A stretch of DNA of 64,000 nucleotides from Nissolia schottii. Taxonomy: Eukaryota > Streptophyta > Magnoliopsida > Fabales > Fabaceae. Made by a program: the position numbers and the translations under genes. Below, in pieces: positions 10,531 through 23,925 of this stretch. Position 1 is the stretch's first letter; each line of letters begins with the position of its first letter. The stretch spans positions 78,166 to 142,165 of the forward strand of contig QANU01067568.1 in assembly GCA_003254905.1 (NCBI GenBank), given 5' to 3'. Below the pieces are notes generated by a model. The model worked only from the letters and a program-made list of their open reading frames with translations. It did not search any database and was not told the DNA's origin.

Positions 10531-11332
10531 AGGGGTGTGAAATGGCCCGGCTTGGCCCATTAAGGGCCGGTTCGTTTGGGTCTAAATGAGTCGGGCTAAA
10601 ATTATGCTTATTTTTATGATTCGACTCGTTTATGATTAGTTTGTAAGCTTAAACGGGTCAGCTTGTCAGTTGGTTTATTTTTTTAAAAAAAATTAAAATT
10701 TTAATCTATTTTTTATGATTTAAATATAAAGTTGTAAATAAGTATATGTGATTATTTTTAATTATTTTTTATTGTTTATCTACTAATTAATCAGAAAGAA
10801 ATAGTTTATTTAAAATTTGAGGATACATTTTTCGATGGTAATAAATAGAGAAAAATTAAGGTTTTATGATTTTTTCGTCTTTATCTCTTTATTGTGGTTA
10901 CGAAATTTTTTTATTTTGGATAGGTATACAAATAGTACTATTTTTTAATTAAGAAGTTATTTGCAAAGCTTTGATAAAAAAAAAGTGATAACAAGAAAAT
11001 GTATTTAATTAACACTTATAATCTAAATTCGCACGATGTGCATCAAGTTTTAAAATATCTAAAAAATGTTTTAATTAACTTCAATTTGGGTTTCAATTTG
11101 AATGTGAGGTATCAATTATAACGTAGTTTTATTAACTTAATTTTTAAAAATAACAATTTGATTTTTGATTTTTGTTTTTATTTAAAAAAATTAAAAGAAA
11201 AATTCACCGGCTCACCGGCCCGTGAGCTCGCCGGACGGGCCGATGGCTTAAACGGGGCTGGGCCATTTTTTTAAAAAAAATTTTATGGGCCTATTTTTTT
11301 GCATGTAAAGTCCATCCATTTAACAAAATGAA
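10531..11332. mobile_element. hAT-like element, relative of the MYB-intron MITE
   Basis: The left end is AGGGGTGTGAAATGGCCCGG. The interior has the same GGGCTTAAACGGG-type motifs, a T-run/A-run junction, and the 'GGGCCTATTTTT...CATGTAAAGTCC.TCCATTTAAC' segment found at 5718-5755. The middle is a long AT-rich stretch, and the right end appears truncated before the matching inverted repeat. It encodes no protein. Confidence 0.55.
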
Positions 11333-11459
11333 CTTTTTCTCCAATGTAAATGATCCCTAAAGTAAGCTTCTTAAACACTATGTATAAAAATCTTCCATAA
11401 CAAAAATGAAAAAAAACACCTATATATTATTTATCAACAAATTGGAACTCATTAATCAG

Positions 11460-13510
11460 CTAACCCTTGAAGATGTCTAGGCGAGAGTCTCCGAGTCTTA
11501 GAGAGTATGCCGCTTGCTTGTACTGACCCCACGTAAAGGGCTTATATTGACTTGGATTCTGTGGTGGCGACACCATCTCCGGCAACGGAGCTATCCAATA
11601 ATTCAGCGGCGGTGCTCCAAAGTACATCATTGACATCCTTGCCTTCAACGTGTTGGTCAACGCTCTGTGCCTCACGCTTTTAAACCTCTCATTTGTCAAA
11701 ACCTTCATTCATTGTATCATACAAATTAACCTAGGATTAGGATTCTCATATTGTAGTTAACATAAAGTTAAGAGAAAGATAGACACAAATATTTACCTGG
11801 AGGGCATCGCCAACCATGACGAAGAATTGATTGGGGTCAGGTGGGACAGGAATCCAGAGTCCTTGGTGGGTTGAGATCTGAAGGCCGCCGACGTCGTTGG
11901 AGCGCATGATGGTCAAGATCTGAGGGTCGGAGTGCTCCCCAAACCCAATCCTGTTAGTTGATGGGTCCCAATCCAAATTCCGAAGCTGGTGGTTGTTCGT
12001 GGAAGAAGAAGAAGGAGGGTAGTGATTGATCCTCAGCACTGAGTCACTTTGCACGTTTCTTATGAGCTTGCTAAGTGCAAGCTTGTCCAGCACACCCAAC
12101 CCCTCCGCCACCAGGTCAAGAATCTCACATGCTACTTCTTTTGCTCCTTCTATATAACCATTCACAATGCCACTGCGCCCAGTTCAAACAATGTTATACT
12201 TTTAACATAACAAAATTACTAATGTAGTTTAAGACCCTAAAATGTAGTTTTTTTTTTCGATAGATTTTGCATGTTCCTTTAAAATGGTGAGAGGAGCTTA
12301 AAAGTAAAATAAATTTTAATTACCGGCTTAAGTGAAACACATATTAGATGTTATATCTTTCATATTTTAACTAAAAACCTTAAAATAATAGTTTAATAAT
12401 TCTTTTTAAATATATATTTTTCACTTAATCTAAAAAACTATTAATTCAACCTTTACACTTAAAATACAACATTGCATTACTCCGCATCCAAATTGTATAT
12501 TACAAAATGGCAACCTTTAATTAATTTGGCGGTGAACCAAGCGCGTTTGATTTGCTTATTTACCACAAAAATAGAAGGCAGAGTGAATGAATTTGCATTT
12601 TTTCCTTTTACTATATTAGTATTTATACGCTTTGGGTTATGTAATATATTGATTTGTTGTTGACCTTGGTCATCCAATATTGGTCAAATTTTTTTTTTTT
12701 CTGGAAGCAAAATGATGATATGGTCACTAGCTCTCTCTCACCGGTCCCTTCGCGGTACTACAAAGAGAAATCAATGCAAGCTATACAGCACCGTTAACAT
12801 AGGTTTCCTGTCTTTTCTAACGAATATACTTTGCTAAGCAAAGGTACATTAACTATATGAGTCTATGATCTATGGTTTCGGTTTTCATGAGTTGGGCATA
12901 ATTAATTCTGCCTATAATAAGGCATAATTCTACTCTATACGAGATTGCCCGCTTAATGGGTAATCATTCTCATATTTAATAGCCAAAAGCTGTGCTTGAC
13001 TAGTTGTCCATGTCTTTCTTGAAGAAAATAAGTTCCAACTTTTTTATCACTTAGACGAAACAAACGCATGAAAACAATTACATATATTGATTCATAAATC
13101 GTAACACTTGATAAGTTGATTTCAAGTATAAAGGAAAAAAATTAATGTCCTTGGCTAGGATAGCTATAATTGGTAGATATATAAAACAACTTCGACCAAT
13201 ATAGATATCAGAAAAATTGTCGAAAAAATAGCCTTTTTAAAAGGGCACACACATATATATATATATATAGGTCCCTCTCATTCTTCAAATGCCATGTAAC
13301 AGCTGGAGCAGCTGGGAATAGAGAAATCAATATTAGCATATCACCAAATAATAAAAGAAAAGAAAGAAAAACGGATACATGTCAAATTAACTCCTAATAT
13401 ATATATATAGTAGTCACTAGTAAGTAGTCACAAACCAAACTCCGCCTGCAGCCTGCTTGGCATTTAAGAAACACGAACAGAAGGGTCTGTTCCCTATCTT
13501 AAGTACGTAC

Positions 13511-13561
<51 letters not shown>

Positions 13562-14574
13562 CACACAATTATATATTTATTTATAATAATGTCAATAGTA
13601 TATGAACAATGATATACAAACACACAAAAATATTATCTGAATCTTCGGACAGAGATTATATATATATATATATAGTCATTCAATTATCTTTATTTATCAG
13701 CTTAAACTTTTGAAAAAAATGTAGTTCTTGACATGATATTAAAACTACTATGACCAATATGTCAAGAATTCGATTATTGTCGACTCCCATAAAATTATTC
13801 ACATAACTAGATAAAAAACTTATTGCGTAAGGAACTGTGTTAAGAAATATATAAAATCATTTAATTTGTCTCTACCCATTTAATTTTTTCAAAAAAATTG
13901 TTCATGACAAACAAAAATCATGATAGTAATTAAATGCAATAATATAACCTACTTATTTATTTAAGAATCAATAATTAGGTCACATCAGATTCATATGTCA
14001 ACTAAACTTTTGCAAAGTTTGTATAACATTTTTTTTATAGCATGTACATAAACATTCATTTTTAATGCCGGATTCAATTGTAGTTTAGGAAATTAAAGAA
14101 TATTGGAAAGTGAATAGTAGGTATACTACAATATATAATTGCAAATTGTTGGCTAGAAAAATAATATTAAAGTGATAAATACCTGAACTTGGTTGGGTGA
14201 TTAGAGATGGTTTTGGAAGCGTGAGAGATGGAAATTGGATTGGTATGAAGTAGGAGATACTCAAGGTCACCAACATCTCCATTGGACCCTATGTTTTTGA
14301 AGCCATACCCGAATGGAGTTGGTGGGCCAGCTTTGCGCTTCTCTGAGTCTGGTTTGGCGAAAAACATAGCCCCTTCCTCTTCCAACCTTGAAACGACGTC
14401 GTTAGGGACGCCGTGGTTCACCACCTTGAAGAAACCGTATTCCTCGCAGGCCTTAACCACTGCTTCCGAAAGCTCTCTTCTTTCCATGGATAGGTCAATT
14501 GTGGGAATTCCCATTGCCTTCGTTTTCTTGCTCCTTGTGATCTTCATTGCGGTTGGAGAATTTGCCACAACCAT
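11460..14574 (-). CDS. GA2OX: Gibberellin 2-beta-dioxygenase (GA2ox)
   Basis: A 2-oxoglutarate/Fe(II) oxygenase that inactivates gibberellins by 2-beta-hydroxylation. The exons on the minus strand are 14574-14183, 12172-11797 and 11702-11460, giving 336 residues, the usual length. The two introns match the GA2ox pattern; intron 1 is about 2 kb and holds a CT microsatellite. The N-terminal DIOX_N part has [19 protein letters not shown] and the family-typical [16 protein letters not shown]. The iron ligands are H211 and D213 (EHSDPQ) and H268 (VRHRAL). The 2-oxoglutarate-binding R278xS280 is present (ARMSMMYFG). The C-terminus [15 protein letters not shown] is typical of C19-type GA2ox. Which paralogue it is cannot be told from the sequence alone. 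The ORF looks fully functional. Confidence 0.95.
13511..13552. repeat. CT microsatellite in GA2ox intron 1
   Basis: About 21 uninterrupted TC/CT units followed by (TA)n. On the gene's strand it reads as a GA repeat. Confidence 0.95.
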
Positions 14575-17500
14575 ACTTAATTGCTATGTGTATAACGAAA
14601 ATATGTGACTTTGGTTTATGTATAGTAACGTCTTGGTTGAAGAAAAGTGGCATCATGTATCATGTATATATAGAAGAGAAAGGAGAGAGACTAGCTAAGA
14701 GAGCTATGATTAAATTAAATTAAATTGATTGATTAATTAAATTATAATGTGAAAGAATGACCAAGATGGGGTATGGTGATTAGTTAATTATCAATTACAT
14801 ATATCAATTAAGAAATGGATTTTGATATTATTATGTTCAAGTAAAGAGGCGTGGACTTTGGGGACAAGATAGGCCAAGATGGGTGAAAAGTAAAATGGCC
14901 CTCAAAATGAATAAGGAAATTTAACAATAGAAATTTCTGTGTGCATGAATTGATAGAAGGAAGGGATTGATATTCTTGATTTGTCTAGCGTCTAGTCTGA
15001 AATCTCCCTCTCCCGTAGCCTTCACATTCTAGTCCAAATATATAAGAGCGATCGATCGAGTTAACTAACTAACTAATAATGCTAACAAACCCATAAGAAC
15101 AGGAAGAGTTCAAGCAGTCACAAACAATTGATTAACTTATGAAAGTTTTGTAATCACTTCTATAATCATATTACTAGTGTTATCATATTATATATAACTA
15201 GTGGAATGGAATTTGACAGATGCCTATGAAGTGTTGGACATTGAATATGGTGCAGTTGATATAAATGTATAATGAAATGTGTCTCGGAGGTTTTCATCAC
15301 TTTTTTTTTATGCTGAACGTGATTTTTAACCATTAAATTTTTTTTTTATTAATTAGTTAAATCAGTTGAATAAATGTGTGTGAATTTTTTTAAAAAAGTT
15401 TTAATGCAGTTTATAGAGACCAAAAAATAATTATTTTTAGTATCATCTCGATTTAATTAGTGTGTAGAATAAGAATTTCATTTTGATATATTTGTATTTA
15501 AATATATATATTTATACCGTTGATGAATCATATATATTAATACATGCATAGTTTTTAAGATAATTATCGAAAGTTTAATATTTTTGATAACCTGACTAAT
15601 AATAAGATTTAATAAAATTGTTAAAACTATCAAGGACATATATCAAGTGAGATTAATAAGAGTATAGTAGCCCTTAATTTTAAAGAAGTCAAATCCAAAA
15701 TTAAAGTAAGATAATAAAGTAGGAATTGGGCATCAAGGTGGAGACCCGGCCGGAGCCAATCAGCCAACTTGGTAGCGGCTGTTTGCCGTCTTTTAATTTG
15801 GACTTTGCTGTTAGCAACGCATTCATGGAATCTTTGTTTGTCTATAAAGTAACTAGTCTTTTCTTAACGAATAATGACAAAGTCTATTTTATAATAATGT
15901 AATCATTTAATATATATATATATATTATGCTATTCATAAAAAACAGTCAACATTATGAAAACAGTTTATGATCTCGAATTTTTTTCTATTTTTTTTATCC
16001 CACTTACGAGACACCTAACTAAAACTGCTACTTCATTGAAGAATCACTTATTCCATGTTTAACCCCAATTGAAAACTTGCCTGTCTTGTCCATGTTTACG
16101 CTCAATTGAAAACGTTTTCTGTTTGATTTTTCTCTGAAATAGGAAAAAGGTCCGCACAGCATAAAATTAAACTGAAAACTAGTTTGCAACACTTTGGATT
16201 GGTTTGGTAACGTTGTAACTCTTTAAAAGTTGTTGAACTTTTTAAACTTTTTAAAAATTGTATTTAAAAATGTATAATTTTATTGTTTGGTATAATAATA
16301 TAAAAATAATTCTCAATAAGTAAAAAAATCACGATAATAATATTTAGTAAATATATCATTAAGTTAAAATATAAAAATAAATATAATATACATTAATGAT
16401 AAAAGATAATTTATATTTTTATATTTTATTAATTAATTAATGGAATTTTTTTAAAAATTTAATGTTATTTAAGTCTAAATTTTAGAGTCATAACTAGCTC
16501 TAAAAAACATTATTTTAAGAGTCCTCAATACCATTACTTACCAGAGTTACAAGTTACATAATAAGTGATCCATTCTTTCTCTTCACATACAATATTCATT
16601 TTTTTGAATAATTTAATTCTTCAAAGTACTATATTTTTAAGTTTTTTTATTTATTTTACAAATACTATTACTTTATATGCTAGTTTATTGGGGGGGGGGG
16701 AACTCGTAGACATAGTGGATGATGGTATGACGAGTTGCTCAAATTTAGCTGAATAATGTGCTTGGTAAAAAAATGAAAATGATAAGCGTTGACTGACACT
16801 GAACACTACTCTAATGAATGATTATTAGAGACCTGATTTGATCGATAGTGACCAAACAGAGGTAAAAAGTTGGAGATTATGAGGACCATCCTAGATTTAA
16901 ACATTCCTTGATTAAAGCAAAGAAGAATAATTAAGGATTAATTTCATCATGGATGGTACTAGATTATGAAGAGAATCTTAAAACACACGTAATTATACAA
17001 AATCATGCTTTGATGCAATAGTATTTCCTGTATTTTAGGGATTACTTTCTCTATGCAGGACCCAGGCCTTAATGGGGAGAGCTGGCCTGGCGCGAAGCAA
17101 GAATTAGCCAATTAGGGTTGACAAGAAAATAGCTTCCGAAAATTTTATATAAAAATTATCTCTCTTAAAATATTAAATTATTTGTAACATTTCTTCACAT
17201 AATATATAAAATAATTCTTTTAGTTTAAATTATGAATAATTTTTAAAAATAAGATCGATAATGATCTGTTCTATAATATTTTATATATCTTTTGACATTA
17301 ATTTTATGATACCCGAAAAGTTTTCAAGGTTTAAAAAGTCATCATAATATATACAAAAGTTAAATTATAATACATAACTCACTTAGAAACCTAACAAACT
17401 CTATTTATTATAATCTTATAATTTGATTTATCGGCATGAATTATAGATCTTAGAAATTCACTTGAATATGTTAACAAACCCCAATTTTCTGTCATAATTT

Positions 17501-17723
17501 TATGAATTTAAATTATCTCAAATAAATCACTTATTAAAAATAATAAAGTAAAAATTCTCAACATTAAATTGATAAAATAAAAAATGATACATCCCACGTG
17601 AGAGGATTCTTGTCCTATTTTTATGAACTGCCCTTCTAAGGTCATAGAGCAGGTGGGCTTTTGTAGTATCCAACAGTTGCCACGTGGCACTCCTTAGAAA
17701 CATATGTCCCTCCTTAGCCCCCT
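14575..17723. other. Intergenic: GA2ox upstream region
   Basis: This holds the GA2ox 5' leader and promoter (about 14575-15100), then AT-rich sequence with a poly-G run at about 16690. No coding gene or clear mobile element was recognised. Confidence 0.55.
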
Positions 17724-17732
17724 AATGTGAAA

Positions 17733-17972
17733 GAGTTTTTTTTCTTTCTCTTTTGCCACTGTTATAGGGACAAATTACCAAAATACCCCCGTTTCAAAAC
17801 ATATTACGTAACTACCCCTGTTTTAGCTGACGTGGACTCCGCGATACGAGTGGCCATCCACGTCAGATTCGCCAACACGTTTGGCGAATTCAGGCTGAAT
17901 TCGCCAATACGGTTGGCAATTTTAGAACACGCCAATTTCAACCAAATTCGCCAACCGTGTTAGCGAATCCAG
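17733..17972 (+). repeat. MULE left TIR
   Basis: About 240 bp, matching the reverse complement of 21513-21781 with scattered differences. It contains repeated palindromes of the form TTCGCCAA-CACG-TTTGGCGAA and a GACGTGG block. Confidence 0.9.
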
Positions 17973-18600
17973 CCCCCGTAGTTTATAAATTTACCCTTCC
18001 CCCCATTCTGCAGCACTCCTCTCATTTTCTAAAATTTCATTATCTCTCTAAAAATGTCCTCTCTCTAGAATTCTAGAGCTCCTGCTCTTACTAACAACCT
18101 GTCCTGACCGCTCCTCTACTTCGGTTCGTACATCTGTCTTGTAAGTTTTAACTTATGCAAAATTTATTAGTTCTATTAGTTTAATTAATAATTTTTTGTG
18201 CTTGAGTATGTAAATGTTTACTTGATTAGTTCTATTAGTTCAATTAATAATTTTTTGTGCTTGAGTATGTAAATGTTTACTTACTAGTTCATTCGTAGAT
18301 TATTGTATAGAGTAATATAATATTGTCTACTGTCTGTGTTAGGGACACTGTAATATAATTTGTATGTTGTTGCTGTTGTATAGAATGTTGTTATTGTATT
18401 CATAAGGTGTTGTTGTTGTGGTATGTGTGGATTGTTGCTGTTGTTTGTGGTATGTGTAGATTGTTGATAGTGTATAGATTGTTGCTGTTGATGTGGTATG
18501 TGTAGATTGTTGTTGTTGTATATTGTATAGATTTATTAGATAGATAGATTGTTGTTGTATGTATGTTTGATGGGTAATGTGTTGTAAACAGAATTACAAC

Positions 18601-20097
18601 ATGGGAAAACCTCTTGTTGTGTTTGTTCATTCTAATGGGAGAATGTACGAGGGTGAACGTGGGTTGATGTATGATGGGCCTATGCCAAAGTCTGTCATGA
18701 TTAGGAGGGGCATGCGTATAGAAGATTTGAAGAGGAAAATATCTTTGAAATTAAGGCTGGACTAGAATCAAGTTGTATCAAGAATGGTTTATCGGCTAAT
18801 GCACGGGGCTGGTGCGGAGGCGAAATATTATGGTTGTGACATGGTTGATGATGATGACATTGCCTGCATGATAGATGTGTTTGAAGCTGGTCCACATGAG
18901 TTTATGGATCTTTTTGTCGAAACAGAGACAAGAGAAGGAGAGAGCAGTCATGTGCAAATTGAATGTGGTCCTTCAAATCCTATATGGACGCAACAGTCAA
19001 TGAGGTGTTTAGCCCCCATGTTTGAAGAAGTGATCCCACCACAAGACACTGCCACCTGTCATTCCCCACTTACAACTTCACCCAATATGAGAGAAGTGTT
19101 GTCTGAGACAAGTGAGGATGAAGAGGTGTTACCTGTTGTTACGGATGACCATGCTGATGATATAAGTATGGACTCGGAAGATGAGGTTAATGCATATGTT
19201 AATGTGCACCAAGTTTCCTCGATTCGCTCGGTGCCTACCCCTTACCCTCCAATTGGTGTGTATGCTAGCAATGTTCATCCAGCTAGTGTAACTCCTGGCA
19301 TCAGAGTATTTAGGGCTCCTTGTCCTCAGTTTTTAGAGATTAATTGGGAAGCTTTTGTTGGGCCGTCTGATAGCTTCAGCACGACTGAGTATGATGCATG
19401 GAATTCATATGGAGAACTGTTTGTTGGATTGCAATTTCCAAAAAAAGATGCAGTCAAATCAGCTTTAGATCACTACTCTATCAAACGACATCGAGATTAT
19501 AAGGTTGATCAATCTGATACACAGAGACTGACCGCTAAGTATTCTCACTTTGGGTCTTCTTGCAGTTGGAGGGTCAGAGCAATTAACAGCAAGAGATGTA
19601 ATCAGTGGAAGATCTCTCAGTACAGTTGGCCGCATACCTGTGTAAACATTGGTATGACACAAGATCATAAGAAGCTGCGGTCTGTGTTGGTCCAGAAGTA
19701 TAAACAAGGCATGGTTAGAACACAACCTGATGTTGAGATATGCTTGATACTTGAGAGGATCAAGAATATATTTGGATACAATTTGTCCTATCAGAAGGCT
19801 TGGTTGGCAAAACAACGAGCAAACACTGAGATATTTAGTGGTTGGGAGGAATCATACGAGAGGTTGCCTCGATGATTAGAGGCCATGAAACATTTTATGC
19901 CATACACTGTGGTCCTGTTGGAAATCGATAACCATGTAGTGCATAACTGTGTTGATTCTTCTAAACGGCAGTTTGTTCGTTTGTTTTAGGCTTTCAAGCC
20001 ATGTGTGCATGAATTTCGGTTTTGCAAGCCATTTATCCAAGTTGATGGGACTCATTTGTATGGCAAATATAAGCAAAAACTGTTAAAGCTGGATTAG
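18601..20097 (+). pseudogene. MuDR-family transposase, truncated with in-frame stops
   Basis: One reading frame runs from MGKPLVVFVHSNGRMYEG to the TAG at 20095-20097 and is broken by stops at 18763 (TAG), 19873 (TGA) and 19987 (TAG). It has the acidic N-terminal region of plant MULE transposases, then the DNA-binding MuDR domain (FPKKDAVKSALDHYSIKRH, about 19438-19495; SCSWRVRAI; WPHTCVN). After the second stop come FKPCVHEFRFCKPF and VDGTHLYGKY, which carries the first Asp of the DDE catalytic triad. The rest of the catalytic domain is missing: the sequence jumps at about 20097 to an unrelated Pro-rich tail, so a deletion is likely. It cannot make active transposase. Confidence 0.88.
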
Positions 20098-20098
20098 G

Positions 20099-20491
20099 CC
20101 ACCACCGGCTGAGGCTGAGGAGCAGGGCGATGGGAGGCCACGTCGCAGAAGAAGATCTGGATTAGCTGATGACCGAAGACGTGTAGAGCATACTGAGTCT
20201 GTTGAGTCCATTCTGCATGAGTCTACGACAACACCTACTACACCAGCGGAGCCACCATCATCATACCCTTACCCACCACCACCATATCCTTACCCACCAC
20301 CATCATCATACCCGTACCCACCACCATCGTTCCCTTACCCACTACCATCATCATACCCTTACCCATCACATCCACCATCACATTCTTACCCCTCATATCC
20401 TTACCCGCAGCCCCCACATTATCCCTCACAGGCTGGGCCGTCTGATCCAGCTCCTAGACCGCCGCGCACCGATCCCCCATCACGACATTAG
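20099..20491 (+). pseudogene. Pro/Tyr-rich C-terminal ORF tail inside the MULE
   Basis: An open frame without its own ATG. It begins PPPAEAEEQGDGRPRRRRRS, continues through VEHTESVESILHES, and then has tandem SSYPYPPP-type repeats up to a TAG at 20489. It lies in a different frame from the transposase. This kind of tail is found in plant mobile-domain (PMD/MAIN-like) proteins carried by MULEs; the PMD domain itself is absent. I infer that a deletion joined the two ORFs. The assignment to PMD is from memory of the family style and is tentative. Confidence 0.5.
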
Positions 20492-20925
20492 TACACTTAT
20501 GATTTTTGTTTGCTTTGTTTACCACATATGTAACGTTATTTTGAATCATGTATTTTAATTTTATGCTAGACTAGCAATTTTTAATACATATCAATGTTAT
20601 AATTCTCCACCATCACGGGTCTTAGTGTGCACCGATCCACCATATCAATGCAAACACTCAAACCCAAACCACACCGTAAAACCCTATACCCTAAACCATA
20701 AAATCTGATTATATTAATAGACATAGGCCACCGTAATTTTTCATAAGTTCTTATTTCACACAATTAAAGTGTCCTAGAGTAAATTGAGTGAAAGAGAAAT
20801 TTGTAACTCAAAAGGCCAACAATGGCCTCGGTTAGGGATCCAAGAACAATAAACACTATCATATAATAAAAGACATGAATTAAAATGTCATTACATAAGT
20901 TATTCAACTTAGGGTGTCATAAGAT

Positions 20926-21424
20926 TTTGGGTTTAGGGTGTCAAGGTCTAGATATTTGGCTTTGCTGTTTAGGATGTACTAGGGTTAAAGTTTAGGCTTT
21001 GGTTTAGGATGTACTCAGGTTTAATGGTTTAGGGCTTTGGGTTTTGGGGTTAGGGTCCATGGTTAGGGTTTTGGGTGTTAGGTGTTGATTGTTGAGTTGA
21101 GTTTAGGGTTGGGGTTTAGGGCTAGGGCTTTGGGTGTTGGGTTTAGGGCTAGGGTTTTAGTGTTGGGTGGTTGGTTTAGGGTTTGGGTTTATGGTTTAGG
21201 GTCTAGGGTTTAGGGTTTAGGGCTAGGGCTTTGGGTGTTGGGTGGTTGGTTTATGATTTAGGGTCTAGGGTTTAGAGTATTAGAGTTTAGAGTTTTTTGC
21301 GTAGGGTTTAGTTTATGGTTTTGGATTTTGGGTTTGGCGTTTACGATTTTAGGGTTAGGGATTACGATTTTAGGGTTAGGGGTTTGGGTGTTGGATGTAG
21401 GGTTTAGGATGTATTAGAGTTTAG
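20926..21424. repeat. Degenerate telomere-like (TTTAGGG) array
   Basis: About 0.5 kb of GGTTTAGGG/GGGTTTAGGGCTAGGG-like units with variants such as GGGTGTTGGG. The plant telomere unit is TTTAGGG. The array is inside the MULE, between the ORF tail and the right TIR. Confidence 0.85.
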
Positions 21425-21512
21425 GTTTTAGTTATACGTCAACAATCCATACATACAATCTATTTGATAACAACAATTTATCTATTCCGTAAGTGTAAAA
21501 GAGATAATTGAG

Positions 21513-21781
21513 GTTGGATTCGCCAACACGGTTGGCGAATTTAGGTTAAAATCGCCAACCGCGTTGGCAAATTTGGTTGAAATGGGTGTGTTGTAAAATC
21601 GTCAATCGTGCTAGCGAATTCAGCCTGAATTCGCCAAACGTGTTAGCGAATCTGACGTGGATGGCCACGCGTACCGCGAAGGCCACGTCAGCCAAAACAT
21701 GGGTAGTTACGTAATATGTTTTGAAACGAGGGTATTTTAGTAATTTATCCCTGTAACAGTGGCAAAAGAGAAAAAAAACTC
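21513..21781 (-). repeat. MULE right TIR
   Basis: The inverted copy of 17733-17972, ending AAAAAAAACTC. It has the same TTCGCCAA/TTGGCGAA palindromes and CCACGTCAG block. Confidence 0.9.
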
Positions 21782-23925
21782 AAGGTGAAACTATGCAATC
21801 AATCAATCTTCTTTTATGCAGAACAGCTGAATCATATTCATGATTTGGTGTCATATAAAGTACTGATGATCCACTTTTACATTGTTTTTATATTTGGATG
21901 AACAGTACTGATAATGTAACTTTATATCTCTTTCACATTTATTTAATATTTTTTCGATATTAGGTATATCATCACTACGTTCCTACTTGCTATGATTATA
22001 TTCATTAATTCATTAACGTCACCCTTTAGTTGTATTTTAACATATAAAACTGCGGACACTATATAGTAACATAATTGAAGTTTTAAGTCGAGCGGTGTTC
22101 AAAATAATACTTTTTGTTTGGTTTTAACGAATTATTTCTTATTTTTTAAGGTTTTAAAATATTAATTTATTTTTAATATTTAAGTGTAATTATTTTTTTT
22201 TACTTATATCCTTAATTATAGTGAAACATTTATTAATACAATGAATGTAAATACAGTAATAATTATATTAAAACTAATTTTTTTTATATAAAGATGATTT
22301 TGCTAATTTATGCTATTTTTTGTATTCACTAATATTTTTTTAAACTTAAATATATGTAGTATTTAGTTTTTAACAGTTAAAATGAAATGAAAAAAAAGTA
22401 GTTAATTTCCCCGAATTGATAAATTAACTAATTGAGTTGAATAACGTCTAAACGAAACATATATACGTACAGTTTACCTCAAATGCGGTATTTGAAGAAG
22501 TGAGGTATTTGAATCCTTAATTGCAAACAATAATGGTTTAATCCTCCTTAATCATCGCAAAAATTGTCGATAAAATAATTAACAGAGAAATATAGGCTGC
22601 GCATTAATGTCGACATAAATGATCGTGTTATTACTTTAACTGCAGGGTAATTTGAATCTCATGAAAATGATTTGTAAACCACTAACGCCATATTATAAAA
22701 TATCTTAGCGAAGAGCTCTCACTTTAAAAAATAAAATAAAATAAAATATAAGTGCATGAGAAGATAACTGTAAAGAGATATAATATAAAACCATTAAAAT
22801 TGACTTTTCCTTTATCAGTTTAAACTTTTAGAAAAAATGATTTTAAAGACTAACAAAAAAAATACAAAAAAAAGAGAGGAAAAATTCTACTAGTTGCAAT
22901 GATATAACATCAAGTGGCAACATGTTGTGATTATAATGATGATGACAAAGGATGATATTAATATTAAATAAGACCACTAAAACTGTTTAAATATTTATGA
23001 CTGTACCCGGTCTACTACCATGCATCACATTATTTTCCAAAAGGACGTAGGTGAAGTATGTAAGCTAACTGGCTAATTGCTGCATGCACCTGATCGTTAT
23101 TATTAGCAGACTTAACTATCATGTCAATATTATTTATTAATGAAATAATTAAGAGACTAATAAAAGATTGAAGTATCTAATAATTTATGAAGTTTGTTAA
23201 CAAGTGTGTTAAGAAATAAAAAATAATAAAATTTTATTAAAAAAACAAAATTTTAAAGTATTTAATGTCTTGAAAATTTTAAAAATTTATTTTCCAATAA
23301 AATAATTTTATTTTAAGTTTTTTAATAAGTGTCTTTAAGACACTTATTAATCAAACTCAATTTATAAATAGTAGATCAAAAGGAATAAAAACGTATAATT
23401 AATTTTTTTAAAAACATATTAAAGTCACAACTCACACATACATGTTTGCAGCCGAAGCTAGCCGGATAAGAAGATTTTGGTCAGCTTTCTAATGATTATG
23501 CATGAAGTTAATAAAGTATTTTTTTTGGTAAGAAAGTATAGCAAGGCTAATTTAATATTTCTGTTATATAAAGTGATCATAAAATGATTTTGCTTTCCCT
23601 AAAGTCCTTCTTCTCTCTCCCTGCCGACTTGCTTTATTTTATAATAAAGTATAGATATTTAATGATTAAGTTCATTTAACAGTCCATAGATGAAAAAATA
23701 AATAAATAAATAAATTGGTGACTTAGTCCATTTAAATTTTAATTTTGCTCAACTTCATTTCTTTCAATTCAAAAAATCGGACTTATTAGTCCTTTTGTTT
23801 TTCGTCATTTCGTGTAGCATCCATTAATTCAAAATATTTAAACTTTTTATCAATACTTGGATTTGAACTCAATGCACCACATCAATGGACTAACACCTTA
23901 AAAGCCAGGCTATCATTGTTGTTAA

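Larger units (their letters stand above)
17733..21781. mobile_element. Mutator-like element (MULE), degraded autonomous copy
   Basis: A 4049-bp element bounded by long TIRs that both begin GAGTTTTTTTTC. It is flanked by 9-bp target duplications, AATGTGAAA at 17724-17732 and AAGGTGAAA at 21782-21790 (one mismatch), the Mutator signature. Inside, in order, are a GTT/GTTG-rich leader, a transposase ORF with in-frame stops, a Pro/Tyr-rich ORF tail and an array of TTTAGGG-like units. The stops and the one-base change in the duplication point to an old insertion. Confidence 0.92.

Noticed and set aside
17508..17690. CCACGTGGCA at about 17682 as part of the G-box-bearing MITE family
   Set aside because: The flanks lack the 'TTTTTAGTCC' inverted ends, so it is just an isolated G-box before the MULE.
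20202..20558. His-rich 118-codon ORF
   Set aside because: It is another frame of the tandem Pro/Tyr (SSYPYPPP) coding repeats at 20099-20491, which read better as protein.
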